64,000 bases of DNA from Actinoplanes sp. KI2 (GTDB lineage: Bacteria > Actinomycetota > Actinomycetes > Mycobacteriales > Micromonosporaceae): the NCBI RefSeq assembly GCF_025630775.1, contig NZ_JAOSZE010000022.1:62001-126000 (forward strand), written 5' to 3'. The notes under the pieces were generated by a model. The model saw nothing but the letters and a program-made list of their open reading frames with translations. It had not been told where the DNA came from and made no database searches. The translations under genes were made by a program, and so were the position numbers. Below are positions 1-8,825 of this stretch, in pieces; the first letter of the stretch is position 1; every line of letters begins with the position of its first letter.

Positions 1-10
1 TCCCGCCTGG

Positions 11-406
11 TTGCGTGACTATGGGTATACGGATTTCAGCCAGATCGAGGCCGACATCCAGGCGATGGAGCACTTCGCCCAGAAGCTGTCGGCTAACGTC
101 GCCGACAACTACGCCCCACACCTGACCACGGTCACCGACGGCATGTCGACCAAACTGCCCGACCCGCCGAGCGAGTTCATCGAGCTCTACACGTTCCTGT
201 TCGTACACCGCGACGCCATGGACGTCACCCACCAGAACGTCTACAACTACGCGAACGGCACAAAGAGCTTCGCGATCGCCGCGAAGGACATCAGCGACAC
301 CTACCGCGGCTCGGACGCCTTTTCCCACGCGAAGGTGGGCGACGTCAACAAGGCTTTCGATCAGGTCGGCATCCCGGCCCAGCAGCCCGATCAGGGGGTG
401 GCCTGA
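11..406 (+). CDS. Small ESX-associated secreted-type protein (PE/WXG-like)
   Basis: A 131-residue mostly helical protein. No WxG tripeptide is visible, but residues 98-102 read YRGSD, which fits the YxxxD signal carried by one partner of heterodimeric type VII secretion substrates. The first start in view is TTG at 11, but the frame stays open to the window edge, so the true start may lie upstream. Its TGA overlaps by one base the ATG of the PPE-like gene that follows, and a mycosin comes next, so I infer that it is the PE-like partner of that protein. The family assignment rests on context and the YxxxD motif, not on clear homology. Confidence 0.6.
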   Translation: MRDYGYTDFSQIEADIQAMEHFAQKLSANVADNYAPHLTTVTDGMSTKLPDPPSEFIELYTFLFVHRDAMDVTHQNVYNYANGTKSFAIAAKDISDTYRGSDAFSHAKVGDVNKAFDQVGIPAQQPDQGVA

Positions 407-1782
407 TGTTGGACGGAGGCGGCGGTGGCGGCGGTACCCCGTGGGAGTCGATGACTCTCGAACTTATGCAGCAGCTGATCCAGAACCCGAGCACCGACGC
501 CCAGTGGAAGCTGGCCAGCGCGTGGCAGAAATCCGCTGACCTGTTGAGCGAGCACAGGTTCCAGGTGCAGCAGTACCGGGACAATCTCGCCGCCGCCTGG
601 CCTCCGGAGAAGAGCGCGGCATCGGCCGCCTATCTGGACCGGCTCGACCAGCTGATCAAGAACCTCTCCGACACGTACGACGCGTCGGTCACCAACCAGG
701 CGGCTCTTTCGGCAGCGACTGGGTCCATCTATCGCGCCCAGCTCCAGATGGACAAGATCTACGAGGAGTACTCGGCCAACAAGACTGCTCTGGACGCCTA
801 CAACGCCAAGTTGGTGCAGCAGCAGAACAGCGCCACCCCGACACCGAGTCCCAGCGCGAGCGGCGACGAGCCGCCGGTCGCCCCGGGACGGCAGGAGGCG
901 CTGCGAGCCCAAGCCGCAACGTTGCTCAGCGGCGTGAGTACCGAGCTGGCTCAGGCCCAGGCCCACATCGTCAAGCCGGTCGCCTACACCGAGTATCCGA
1001 CGTTCGAAGATAACAAGGCCATCCGAGACGGGGGCACCTACAGCGCTCCCGCACTCCCGCCGATCATCCCGACCTCGGTCGACGGCACGACCACCACTAC
1101 GCGGCCAACGGGGACTACGACTACCTTCCCGACCTCCACCCCGGCGACGGCCACCCCGGTAACGCCGACCACCGGCACGCCCCCGCCTGGCATCGTGCTC
1201 GGCGGGGCAAGCCCAACCTTGCCGACGACAGCACCCGGGATCAGTCCGATAGCTCCGATCAACCCCGGTGGCGGTGGCGGCGGGCCGCTGCCCAACCCCG
1301 GTCTCCTACCGCCGAGCATCGGCCCGCTGCCAGGCGGAAGCTCGCCGCTGAAGCCGGCCGCGCCCGGTGTTGGGCCTGGAGGTCTCGGCGTGCCGCGTGA
1401 AGGAGTCCTGCGGTCCGGCGGTCTGCCCGAGGGTGGCATGCGAGCGATGGCGCCCGGCGGCATCATCGGCGGTAGCCCAGGCGCCCGCGGCCTCGGCCAA
1501 CCGGGCACCGGAACCCGGCGCGTCAACCCGGTAGGCGGCGTCATCGGTGAGAGTGAAGGCGGGGTCGGCTCACGTCGCGGCGTTGGCATGCCCGCCGCGG
1601 AGCACCCCGCCGGTATGTACGGACAGGGCGCGGCCGGTCGACGGTCCGGGCGTCGGGACGAGGGCGAGAACATGCACTGGGACCCCGACAACCCGTGGGC
1701 GACCGTCGAAGGCGTCGACCCGGTTGTTCTGCCGATCCAGGCTCAGCGCGTCGATCCAGGTCCGGCGATCGGGCTCGGCTGA
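406..1782 (+). CDS. PPE-like ESX substrate with Pro/Gly-rich tail, copy 1
   Basis: 458 residues. A Gly-rich start (MLDGGGGGGG) and TPWESM lead into about 130 residues of helix. There AAAWPPEKSAASAAYLDRL sits where PPE/WXG100 proteins carry their W-x-G turn. Residues 140-400 are Pro/Thr/Gly-rich and low in complexity. The C-terminus ends in an ordered block, WDPDNPW ... EGVDPVVLP ... DPGPAIGL, which the paralogue at 3205-4536 repeats almost word for word while the linker diverges. It overlaps the small upstream gene and is followed after 3 nt by a mycosin. I infer an exported, EspB/PPE-like partner protein; the role of the conserved tail is unknown. Confidence 0.65.
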   Translation: MLDGGGGGGGTPWESMTLELMQQLIQNPSTDAQWKLASAWQKSADLLSEHRFQVQQYRDNLAAAWPPEKSAASAAYLDRLDQLIKNLSDTYDASVTNQAALSAATGSIYRAQLQMDKIYEEYSANKTALDAYNAKLVQQQNSATPTPSPSASGDEPPVAPGRQEALRAQAATLLSGVSTELAQAQAHIVKPVAYTEYPTFEDNKAIRDGGTYSAPALPPIIPTSVDGTTTTTRPTGTTTTFPTSTPATATPVTPTTGTPPPGIVLGGASPTLPTTAPGISPIAPINPGGGGGGPLPNPGLLPPSIGPLPGGSSPLKPAAPGVGPGGLGVPREGVLRSGGLPEGGMRAMAPGGIIGGSPGARGLGQPGTGTRRVNPVGGVIGESEGGVGSRRGVGMPAAEHPAGMYGQGAAGRRSGRRDEGENMHWDPDNPWATVEGVDPVVLPIQAQRVDPGPAIGLG

Positions 1783-1785
1783 CCG

Positions 1786-2949
1786 ATGCGTTCTCGATTC
1801 GCCGCGGCCGCAGGGGCCATCTCACTTGCGGCCGCCGTTGCGGTTCCGGCGACTCCCGCGTTCGCGGACAGTGTTCGCAACGATCAGTGGTACCTCAAGA
1901 GCCTGAACGTGGCGCAGGCCCAAACCATCAGCGAGGGATCCGGCGTCTCAGTCGCCGTCATCGACACTGGGGTATACCCGCATCCCGACCTCCAGCGGAA
2001 CCTCCTGCCGGGGGCCGATCTCCTGCCCGGGGGTACGGGTGACGGACGCGTCGATGACAACGGTCACGGGACGAATGTGGCGGCGCTGGTGGCCGCGCAC
2101 GGAAGAAACAACGACGGCGTCCTAGGAATCGCGCCGTCCGCCAAGATTCTCCCAATCAAGATCGGGAACAAGGCGAACGGATTGTCCATCGATGCCGCGA
2201 CGGATGCCTTCGGCTGGGCAATAGCCCACGGTGCGAAAGTTATCAACGTATCCTCAGGAACCGGCCCCACCGACGCACTGATCAATTCGGTCAACGGGGC
2301 GATCAGTCATGACATCGTCGTTGTTGCGGCCGCCGGAAACACTAGCGAGGCAGCCATTCTCAGCTATCCGGCGGCGATTGACGGCGTCCTTGTCGTGGGC
2401 GCCACCGACCGGAATGGGAAACACGCGCCGTTCTCGATAGTCGACAAGAAGGTCGACATCTGCGCGCCCGGCAAGGACGTCATCACGGCCGAGCCCAAAA
2501 AACGATACGCGGACGTCGACGGCACATCCTTCGCGGCGCCCATCGTTTCGGGTGCGGCCGCTCTAGTGCGGGCGAAGTTTCCCAACCTGTCCGGCCCTGA
2601 GGTCATCCATCGTCTGGAGGCGACCGCCGACGACATCGGCCCGCCCGGGCGTGACGACCAGTGCGGCTACGGCGAGCTGAACATCGTCAAGGCGCTCACC
2701 GCCGACGTGCCCCCGTTGGCCAATAGCACCGCCTCCCCCGCCGCCACCGCGTCGGCCACCGCGAGCAGCGACGGTCAGGCCCACTACATCGACCCGGGCG
2801 CGACGACGGCCGCCGCCCAGCCCGAGAACGGGGACACCAAGCCGGCCTCGAGCAGCACGCCGCTGATCCTCGGACTGGTGGTCGGCCTCGTCGTGGCCGG
2901 CGGTCTGGTGGCCCTGTTCGTAGCCCGGCAGCGCCGCAACAACTCCTGA
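1786..2949 (+). CDS. mycP: Mycosin, S8 subtilase of the ESX system, copy 1
   Basis: 387 residues. A signal peptide (cleavage near residue 27, PAFAD) is followed by a subtilisin domain with the full triad: D60 in VIDTG, H94 in NGHGTN and S248 in GTSFAAP. The oxyanion Asn lies in AAAGNTS. Two Cys (ICAPGK and DQCGYGE) could form a disulfide. After an Ala/Ser/Thr-rich linker, one C-terminal membrane helix (about residues 358-380) ends in RQRRNNS. This is the usual mycosin layout: a membrane-anchored protease outside the cytoplasmic membrane that stabilises the type VII secretion complex and trims substrates. It starts 3 nt after the PPE-like stop. Confidence 0.9.
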   Translation: MRSRFAAAAGAISLAAAVAVPATPAFADSVRNDQWYLKSLNVAQAQTISEGSGVSVAVIDTGVYPHPDLQRNLLPGADLLPGGTGDGRVDDNGHGTNVAALVAAHGRNNDGVLGIAPSAKILPIKIGNKANGLSIDAATDAFGWAIAHGAKVINVSSGTGPTDALINSVNGAISHDIVVVAAAGNTSEAAILSYPAAIDGVLVVGATDRNGKHAPFSIVDKKVDICAPGKDVITAEPKKRYADVDGTSFAAPIVSGAAALVRAKFPNLSGPEVIHRLEATADDIGPPGRDDQCGYGELNIVKALTADVPPLANSTASPAATASATASSDGQAHYIDPGATTAAAQPENGDTKPASSSTPLILGLVVGLVVAGGLVALFVARQRRNNS

Positions 2950-2966
2950 TCTTCCCGCCGCACAAT

Positions 2967-2979
2967 TGATCGTCGATCA
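2967..2979. promoter_or_regulatory. Small perfect palindrome after mycP copy 1
   Basis: TGATCG-T-CGATCA lies 17 nt after the first mycosin stop and about 225 nt before the second PPE-like gene. It could be an operator for the second pair or a weak hairpin. No function can be assigned. Confidence 0.3.
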
Positions 2980-3204
2980 TTATTCGGCGTCCACCCCGAT
3001 TGGGTTATCCACAGGCGCCGGATAATTTTCTTCCGCGCTGGCGCCGATTGGCTACTCTCGCCTATGCGTCGCCCCCACGGTCGCAATTAAGATCAGAAAT
3101 CCCCACAGCGACTCCGACAAACTTCGCCATGCGAAGATCCGCGACGCGCTAACGGCATTCGGCCGGGCGCATATCCCGGCCGAGACCCGGCAAGGATGTG
3201 GCCC

Positions 3205-4536
3205 ATGCTGGACACAGGCGGCGGTGGCGGAGGAACGCCCTGGGAGTCGATGACGCTCGACTTGATGCAGCGTCTGATCCAAAACCCTGACGTCGAAGCG
3301 CAATGGCAGCTGGTCGAGGCGTGGAACAAGTCCGCCCAGCTACTTGGCGATCACCTGTACCAGATGCAGGAATACCGCAACAACCTCGCGGCCGTCTGGC
3401 CGCCGCAAAAGAGCGCGGCCGCAGCGGCATACCTCGATCGTCTCGACGTGCTGATCAGGAGCCTCAACGAGACCTACGAGGCATCGATCGCCAACCAGCG
3501 AGCCCTTTTCGTGGCCACCGGTTCCATCGATCAGGCGCAGGCCCAGATGCACAAGATCTACCAAGAGTACGAGAGCAACAAGGCGGCGCTTGAAGCCTTC
3601 GCTGCGAACAGCCAACAGACTGGCGCGACATCCGGCCCGAGCAACGTAGCGCCACCGGTCGCCCCGAGCCGCCAGGAGGAACTCCGCCTCCAGGCCGTGA
3701 AGCTGCTCAGCGGCGTGAGCACCGACCTCGCCGAGTCCCAGGCTCAAGTCATCAAGCCAACCCCGTACAAGACGATCACCGAAAGAGGTGACATCACGAC
3801 GCCCGCCACCGGCGGCCAATTCGTGGCCCCGCCGATTCCGCCGATAGTCCCGCGGCCCGCCGCTCGCAACGCGCCAACTGCGCCTTCGGATGCGGAGAAA
3901 ATGTTGCCGTCGTCGGCCGCGGCGAGTAAGGCTGGCGGACTGCCGCCCGGGCTGGTCCTCGGAGGCATCGACCAGCCCGTGCTACCGCCACCGTCCACCG
4001 CCGGCGTCGGCTCCTTAGAGTCTCCGCTCCCCGGCGTAGCGGGCGGTCCGCAGTCGAATCGTGGCTTTCCACCGCCCAGTGCGGGAGTGTTTCCCGGAAT
4101 CGGATCACCCGTGCCGCCGACCGGTCCTGGCCCGGGACGGCCAGTCGACGTGCCCCACGAGGGCGTAACTCGTGCCGGAATTCGCATCCCTGGAGGAGCT
4201 ACGCGGGCCAGGACACCGAGTGGATTCATCGGCGGCTTTCCCGGCGGCGTCTCCAGTCAGTCGGGCTCCGGGCGCATCACGTCGCGACGCATCAATCCGG
4301 TCGGTGGGCTTATCGGCGAGGGCGGGCGTGCGCTACGTTCCCGGCACGGCGCCGGCGAGCAATCCGGCGGACTGTATGGAACGGGCGTCGGACAGCGGCA
4401 GGGACATCGCCAGGACGAGGAACGGCCACGATGGGATCCCACCAATCCGTGGGAGATCACCGAAGGCGTTGACCCGATCGTCCTGCCGCCGCGGGAACGA
4501 CGGATCGATCCAGGACCTCTGATTGGACTCGATTGA
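3205..4536 (+). CDS. PPE-like ESX substrate with Pro/Gly-rich tail, copy 2
   Basis: 443 residues, paralogue of 406-1782: the same Gly-rich start, TPWESMTL, a helical region with AVWPPQKSAAAAAYLDRL, a disordered Pro/Gly linker, then RRINPVGGLIGE and the tail WDPTNPW ... EGVDPIVLP ... DPGPLIGL. I chose ATG 3205 over ATG 3196 because AAGGA (3192-3196) gives 8-nt spacing to 3205 but overlaps the earlier ATG, and because the product then starts MLD like copy 1. No small YxxxD-type gene precedes this copy, so it either shares the partner from copy 1 or works alone. A mycosin follows directly. Confidence 0.65.
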   Translation: MLDTGGGGGGTPWESMTLDLMQRLIQNPDVEAQWQLVEAWNKSAQLLGDHLYQMQEYRNNLAAVWPPQKSAAAAAYLDRLDVLIRSLNETYEASIANQRALFVATGSIDQAQAQMHKIYQEYESNKAALEAFAANSQQTGATSGPSNVAPPVAPSRQEELRLQAVKLLSGVSTDLAESQAQVIKPTPYKTITERGDITTPATGGQFVAPPIPPIVPRPAARNAPTAPSDAEKMLPSSAAASKAGGLPPGLVLGGIDQPVLPPPSTAGVGSLESPLPGVAGGPQSNRGFPPPSAGVFPGIGSPVPPTGPGPGRPVDVPHEGVTRAGIRIPGGATRARTPSGFIGGFPGGVSSQSGSGRITSRRINPVGGLIGEGGRALRSRHGAGEQSGGLYGTGVGQRQGHRQDEERPRWDPTNPWEITEGVDPIVLPPRERRIDPGPLIGLD

Positions 4537-4538
4537 GG

Positions 4539-5687
4539 ATGCGACTCAGAATCCTCGCGGCCACAGGAGCCACCGTTCTCGCAGCCGTCGTTGCGACTCC
4601 GCCCTCTCCGGCGGTCGCCGACGGCACTCGCGACGCCCAGTGGTACCTGAAGACTCTGCAAATCTTACGAGCGCATGCCATCACCGAAGGCGTCGGCGTT
4701 ACCGTCGCGGTCGTCGACAGCGGGACCTACCCACATCCCGATCTGCGACGAAACCTCCTCACCGGCGCGACCACCGTCACTGGCGAGACTGGCAATGGGC
4801 AGGACGACAATTCCGGCCACGGCACGAATATGGCAGCGGTGATCGCCTCGCACGGACGAGGAGGGGACGGGGTTCTGGGAATTGCGCCGTCTGCCAAGAT
4901 TCTGCCGATCAAGGTGGAGAACACTCCGCGAGAGGCCAACAAGGCCAACCTGGGCAAGGGCATCGAGCAGGCCGTGACGAGCGGTGCCGACGTCATCAAT
5001 GTGTCGGTGGGAACGGGCCCCGACCCTGACATCGAAGATGCGGTCGCGGACGCTCTGACCGCGAACATCGTGGTCGTCGCCGCCGTCGGCAACGCGCCGC
5101 AGTCGGCGATCATCGACTATCCGGCCGCGATAGCCGGGGTGCTGGTCGTCGGCGCCACCGGTATGGATGGGAAGCACGCGTCCTTCTCCATCGACGACTC
5201 CAAGGTTCAGCTCTGCGCCCCTGGCGAGAAGATCAGAACGGCTGAGCCGAAGACCAGATACGTGGACAGCACGGGGACCTCGCCGGCCACGGCGATCGTT
5301 TCCGGGGCGGCTGCTCTGGTGCGGGCGAAGTTTCCTGAGCTGTCGGCTCGTGAGGTCGTTCATCGGTTGACCGCTACCGCCGACGACATCGGGCCGCCCG
5401 GGCGGGACAAGGAGTGCGGCTTCGGCGAGCTGAACATTGTGAAGGCGTTGACCGCTGACGTGCCGCCGCTGGCGGGGGCTGCCTCTGCCGCCACCCCCAC
5501 GGCCGGTTCGGTGGGGAGCGGGCGGGACGGATATCTCGATCCGGGGGCTACCGCCGTGACTCCGCCGGCAGCGCAGGTGGTCTCGAACGGTGCACCGCGA
5601 ACCCTTTTGGTGGTGCTGGGCGGGTTGGTCATTGCCGGTGGGGTGGTGGGGTTCCTCGTGTTGTGGCGACGCCGGCTCCGGCGCTGA
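4539..5687 (+). CDS. mycP: Mycosin, S8 subtilase of the ESX system, copy 2
   Basis: 382 residues from ATG 4539 (a TTG at 4533 is also in frame). It aligns residue for residue with copy 1: D60 in VVDSG, H94 in SGHGTN, S248 in the GTS motif, oxyanion Asn in AVGNAP, two Cys, a linker and a C-terminal membrane helix ending WRRRLRR. The Ser motif reads GTSPATAIVSG, where copy 1 has GTSFAAPIVSG, so the Pro normally conserved four residues after the catalytic Ser is Ala. The triad is intact, so activity is likely but specificity may differ. The 3-nt gap to its PPE-like partner repeats the layout of copy 1. Confidence 0.88.
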   Translation: MRLRILAATGATVLAAVVATPPSPAVADGTRDAQWYLKTLQILRAHAITEGVGVTVAVVDSGTYPHPDLRRNLLTGATTVTGETGNGQDDNSGHGTNMAAVIASHGRGGDGVLGIAPSAKILPIKVENTPREANKANLGKGIEQAVTSGADVINVSVGTGPDPDIEDAVADALTANIVVVAAVGNAPQSAIIDYPAAIAGVLVVGATGMDGKHASFSIDDSKVQLCAPGEKIRTAEPKTRYVDSTGTSPATAIVSGAAALVRAKFPELSAREVVHRLTATADDIGPPGRDKECGFGELNIVKALTADVPPLAGAASAATPTAGSVGSGRDGYLDPGATAVTPPAAQVVSNGAPRTLLVVLGGLVIAGGVVGFLVLWRRRLRR

Positions 5688-5740
5688 AACTTCGGGTTGA
5701 AACGCGGGGTCTGTGGGCCTTCGCGCATGGTTGTGGCTTG

Positions 5741-5756
5741 TAGCCTCGGTGGCGTG
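5741..5756 (+). promoter_or_regulatory. Leaderless -10 box for maf
   Basis: TAGCCT at 5741-5746 is followed by 7 nt and GTG 5754. This supports GTG 5754 as both transcription and translation start. No clear -35 is seen. Confidence 0.5.
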
Positions 5757-6368
5757 GGAAACGACATCAACTACCGGCTCGTCCTGGCCTCGGCCAGCCC
5801 GGCTCGGCGTGCTCTGCTGAGCGCCGCGGGCATCGATGCCGAGGTGGTGGTCAGCGGGGTGGACGAGTCCAACGTCGATGCCGGGGACGCGTACGGGATC
5901 TGTCTGACCCTCGCCCGGATGAAGGCGCGCGCGGTGGCCGCCGAGCTGCCGCCGGATCCCGGTGTTCTGGTGCTCGGGTGTGACTCGGTGCTGGCGTTCG
6001 ACGGGCAGGTTTTCGGTAAGCCCGCCAGCGCCGAGGCAGCCGCTAAGCGGTGGACGATGATGCGCGGGCGATCCGGCGTGCTGCACACCGGGCATCACCT
6101 GACCGGGCTGGTCAGTGGCCGGCAGGCCGAGGCGGTCGGCACCACCGTGGTGCACTTCGCGGAGGTCACCGACGAGGAGATCGCCGCCTATGTGGCGACC
6201 GAGGAGCCGCTCAACGTGGCCGGGTCGTTCACCATCGACGGGCGGGGCGGCGCGTTCGTGGAGCGGATCGAGGGCGACGCGGGCAACGTCATCGGGCTGT
6301 CCCTGCCGCTGCTGCGCAGACTGCTCCTCGAGATGGGTGTCTCGATCACCTCACTCTGGCGAGCCTGA
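5754..6368 (+). CDS. maf: Maf-family nucleoside triphosphate pyrophosphatase
   Basis: 204 residues from GTG 5754. It opens with LVLASASPARRALL, the Maf SxSxRR nucleotide-binding motif, followed by GCDSVLAFDGQVFGKP and the C-terminal GSFTIDGRGGAFVERIEGD block that closes the active site. Family members hydrolyse non-canonical or dTTP/UTP-type nucleotides to the monophosphate and pyrophosphate in the cytoplasm. In many actinobacteria maf lies near acyl-CoA carboxylase genes, and accA is 2.5 kb away here. A tandem repeat begins at its stop codon. Confidence 0.9.
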   Translation: MGNDINYRLVLASASPARRALLSAAGIDAEVVVSGVDESNVDAGDAYGICLTLARMKARAVAAELPPDPGVLVLGCDSVLAFDGQVFGKPASAEAAAKRWTMMRGRSGVLHTGHHLTGLVSGRQAEAVGTTVVHFAEVTDEEIAAYVATEEPLNVAGSFTIDGRGGAFVERIEGDAGNVIGLSLPLLRRLLLEMGVSITSLWRA

Positions 6369-6457
6369 CCCGCCCAAGAGGCACCCGCCCAAGAGGCACC
6401 CGCCCAAGAGGCACCCGCCCAAGAGGCACCCGCCCAAGAGGCACCCGCCCAAGAAGG
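6368..6457. repeat. 15-bp minisatellite, 6 units
   Basis: Five identical tandem copies of ACCCGCCCAAGAGGC (6368-6442) are followed by one copy with a changed end (6443-6457). The array begins at the last base of the maf stop and runs into the hairpin at 6457-6480. Confidence 0.95.
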
Positions 6458-6480
6458 ACCCGCCCCGAGAAGGGCGGGTC
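6457..6480. terminator. Hairpin between convergent maf and ABC permease
   Basis: GACCCGCCC (6457-6465) pairs with GGGCGGGTC (6472-6480): a 9-bp perfect stem with a 6-nt loop. It has no T-tract, as is common in high-GC actinobacteria. It could end both convergent transcripts. Confidence 0.6.
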
Positions 6481-6491
6481 ACCAACTCGAT

Positions 6492-7247
6492 TCACCGCAC
6501 GCTGCGAGCGAACTCCCGCGCCGCCCACCCCACCGCAGCGGCGGCCAGCACCGCCATGATGAGCAGGCCCTGCCAGACCGCGGGCGCACCCAGATCACCG
6601 CGGAACAACGCCCGCGTCCCGTCCACCGCCCACGAGAACGGGTTCCAATCGGCGATCCCCTGCAGCCAGCCCGGCGCGAACGTCAGCGGCAGCAGGATCC
6701 CGGAGAGCAGCAGCACCGGCTGGGCCACCGTGTTCATCAGCGGCGCCAGCGCGTCCTCGCTCTTCACCACCAGCGCCACGCCGTAGCTGAGCGCCGAGGT
6801 CATCAGCGAGATCAGCGCGAGCATCAGGTACGCCAGCAGCAGGTTGAGGAGGACCACGCGCAGGTCGAAGATCAGCGCCAGCAGCGTGATGATCACGGCC
6901 TGGGCGATCAGCGAGACCACGTCGCGCAGCGAGCGGCCGAGCAGCAGCGCCAACCGGCTGACGGGAGTCACCCGGGATCGTTCGATCACTCCGGCGCGCA
7001 GTTCGGCGATCAGGCCGAAGCCTTGGAACAGGCCCCCGAAGATCGCCAGCAGAACCAACAGACCAGGGACGAAGATTTCGTACGCCTCGGCGTTGGAGCT
7101 CACCTGGAGCGCGGGTTTGAGCAGCGGCGCGAACAGCAGCAGGTACATCACCGGCTGGAAGACGCCCACAAAGATCCAGACCGGGTTGCGCAGGAGCAAC
7201 TGCATCTGACGTTGGAAGATCAGCGAGGTGTCACGCAGCATTTTCAT
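6492..7247 (-). CDS. ABC-2 type transporter permease (DrrB-like)
   Basis: 251 residues with about six membrane helices. It contains the ABC-2 signature region (GLIAELRAGVIERSRVTPVSR) and the C-terminal stretch PLTFAPGWLQGIADWNPFSW typical of DrrB-type daunorubicin-resistance exporters. It is translated 3 nt after the ATP-binding partner, so the two form one unit. DrrAB systems export drugs, lipids or antibiotics; the substrate here cannot be read from sequence. Confidence 0.88.
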   Translation of the reverse strand: MKMLRDTSLIFQRQMQLLLRNPVWIFVGVFQPVMYLLLFAPLLKPALQVSSNAEAYEIFVPGLLVLLAIFGGLFQGFGLIAELRAGVIERSRVTPVSRLALLLGRSLRDVVSLIAQAVIITLLALIFDLRVVLLNLLLAYLMLALISLMTSALSYGVALVVKSEDALAPLMNTVAQPVLLLSGILLPLTFAPGWLQGIADWNPFSWAVDGTRALFRGDLGAPAVWQGLLIMAVLAAAAVGWAAREFARSVR

Positions 7248-7250
7248 GGG

Positions 7251-8195
7251 TCAGCTCTCCCGCAGGGATCGGCCGGTCTTGGTGAGGAACACGTCGTCGA
7301 GGCTGGGCCGGTGCAGCTCGATCGCCCCGAGCGGGACGTCGGCCGCGTCGAGAGCGCGCAGGATCTGCGGGATCGCCGTGGCGCCGTCGTCCACGAACAG
7401 GCGCACGCTGTCGTCGTACGTCTCGATCTTGTAGTTCTCCAGGGCCTGGGCCGCCGCGGCGATCGCGTTCACCGGCAGGGCGACCCGCACGACGTCGCCG
7501 GAGATCTCCCGCTTGAGGGCAGCGGGCGTGCCGGACGCGACGATCTCGCCGTTGTCCATGATGGAGATGCGGTCGCAGAGCGCGTCCGCCTCGTCCAGGT
7601 AGTGCGTGGTGATGAAGACCGTCATGCCCTCCGCACGCAGACGGCGGATCTCGTCCCACATGTGTGCGCGACTCTGCGGGTCGAGCCCGGTGGTCGGCTC
7701 GTCGAGGAAGACGACCTGGGGCTCGTGGATGATGCCGAGCGCGATGTCGACCCGGCGCCGCTGGCCGCCCGAGTACGTCTTGCACCTGCGATCGGCGTAC
7801 TCGCTCAATTGGAAGCCGTCGAGGACACTCGCGGCACGCGCCTGAGCCGACGCCTTGCTCGCGCCGTAGAGGCGCGCCTGCAGCACCAACTCCTCGCGCG
7901 CGGTCGAGTCGTCCCACGTGCTGCCGCCCTGGGCGACGTAGCCGATCCGGCGGCGCACCTCGCCGGGATCGCGGCGCAGGTCGGCGCCGGCGATCGTGGC
8001 GGTGCCGCCGTCCGGCTCGATCAGGGTGGCGAGCATGCGCAGCGTGGTGGTCTTGCCGGCCCCGTTCGGACCGAGGAAGCCGAAGATCTCGCCCTCGGAG
8101 ACGTCGAGATCCACGCCGCGTACGGCCTCGACGGTCTTTTTCTCGCGCCCCTGGCGCGACGTGAACGACTTGCGCAACCCGCGAGTCTCTATCAT
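7251..8195 (-). CDS. ABC transporter ATP-binding protein (DrrA-like)
   Basis: 314 residues. Walker A GPNGAGKTTT, signature YSGGQRRRVDIALG, Walker B VVFLDEPTTGLDP, and a switch His in FITTHYLDEAD. After residue 220 comes the C-terminal regulatory domain typical of DrrA (GDVVRVALPV ... DDVFLTKTGRSL). The ATG at 8195 stands 6 nt from a TACGCT -10 box, so the mRNA is probably leaderless. A palindrome overlapping the -35 region, and the padR gene just upstream, indicate ligand-controlled repression of this exporter. Confidence 0.92.
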   Translation of the reverse strand: MIETRGLRKSFTSRQGREKKTVEAVRGVDLDVSEGEIFGFLGPNGAGKTTTLRMLATLIEPDGGTATIAGADLRRDPGEVRRRIGYVAQGGSTWDDSTAREELVLQARLYGASKASAQARAASVLDGFQLSEYADRRCKTYSGGQRRRVDIALGIIHEPQVVFLDEPTTGLDPQSRAHMWDEIRRLRAEGMTVFITTHYLDEADALCDRISIMDNGEIVASGTPAALKREISGDVVRVALPVNAIAAAAQALENYKIETYDDSVRLFVDDGATAIPQILRALDAADVPLGAIELHRPSLDDVFLTKTGRSLRES

Positions 8196-8241
8196 GCGGG
8201 AAGCGTACGATGCTCAAGTTTTACTAGTCAAACTTGACTAG
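8193..8241 (-). promoter_or_regulatory. Promoter and probable PadR operator of the ABC exporter
   Basis: On the minus strand, -35 TTGACT (8231-8226), an 18-nt spacer, -10 TACGCT (8207-8202), then 6 nt to ATG 8195. The -35 lies inside a perfect 18-bp palindrome CTAGTCAA-AC-TTGACTAG (8224-8241). A second, overlapping inverted repeat has arms TCAAGTTT (8214-8221) and AAACTTGA (8230-8237). Occupation would block RNA polymerase, and the adjacent padR gene is the obvious regulator. Confidence 0.75.
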
Positions 8242-8825
8242 AGCTCCCGGGGCCACTCCTCATAACCGGGCCGGTCCGGCAGGTACGGGTCACCGGCCTC
8301 GATCTTCTTGGCCGTCCGCTCGCACCAGGCGATCTCCGCCTCGGCTCGGGCGATCGACAGCTCCCACATCCAGGACACATAGATCGGCTTCCGGTCCGCC
8401 CAATCGGCCGCGGTGGCCGCCTCCAACTGCTGCGTGCCCGCCCGCAACTGCAAGGCCCGGTTGCGCAGCGCCGCGGCCGCCTCCTCCCGGGACAGTGCCG
8501 GCAGGAACGCGAAGGCCGCCATGAACGGATCGGGCGCCGCGGTCATGGTCCACCAGTTGCCGCGCAGCAGCGTCTGGAACTCGGCCTGGCCCTTCTCAGT
8601 GATCTCGTACGTGGTGCGGGCCGGCCGGCCGCCGACCTGCTCGGTGCCGACCTCGCGCAGCAGGCCCTCCTCGCTGAGCTTCCGCAAGGCGTGGTAAATC
8701 GACCCAGGCTGCACATTGGCCCACTTGTCCGCGCTCCAGCTGAGCAACTCGCGCCGCACGTCGTAACCGTGGACGGGCTGCATCCAGTGCACCAGGCCGA
8801 GGATCATCATGCGCGTAGCGGACAC
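8238..8825 (-). CDS. PadR-family transcriptional regulator
   Basis: 195 residues from GTG 8825 (ATG 8810 is an alternative that starts MMILGLVHW). The N-terminal winged helix has the PadR pattern HGYDVRREL ... QPGSIYHALRKLSEEGLL ... GGRPARTTYEITEKG; the C-terminal half is the helical dimerisation domain with several Trp. Its stop codon lies inside the palindromic operator of the ABC exporter, which is transcribed in the same direction. A second imperfect palindrome overlaps its own start (8825-8838), suggesting autoregulation. Confidence 0.88.
   Translation of the reverse strand: MSATRMMILGLVHWMQPVHGYDVRRELLSWSADKWANVQPGSIYHALRKLSEEGLLREVGTEQVGGRPARTTYEITEKGQAEFQTLLRGNWWTMTAAPDPFMAAFAFLPALSREEAAAALRNRALQLRAGTQQLEAATAADWADRKPIYVSWMWELSIARAEAEIAWCERTAKKIEAGDPYLPDRPGYEEWPREL

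Noticed and set aside
1038..1691. Pro-rich antisense frame under the first PPE-like gene
   Set aside because: It mirrors the Gly/Pro-rich linker of the real gene and has no start signal.
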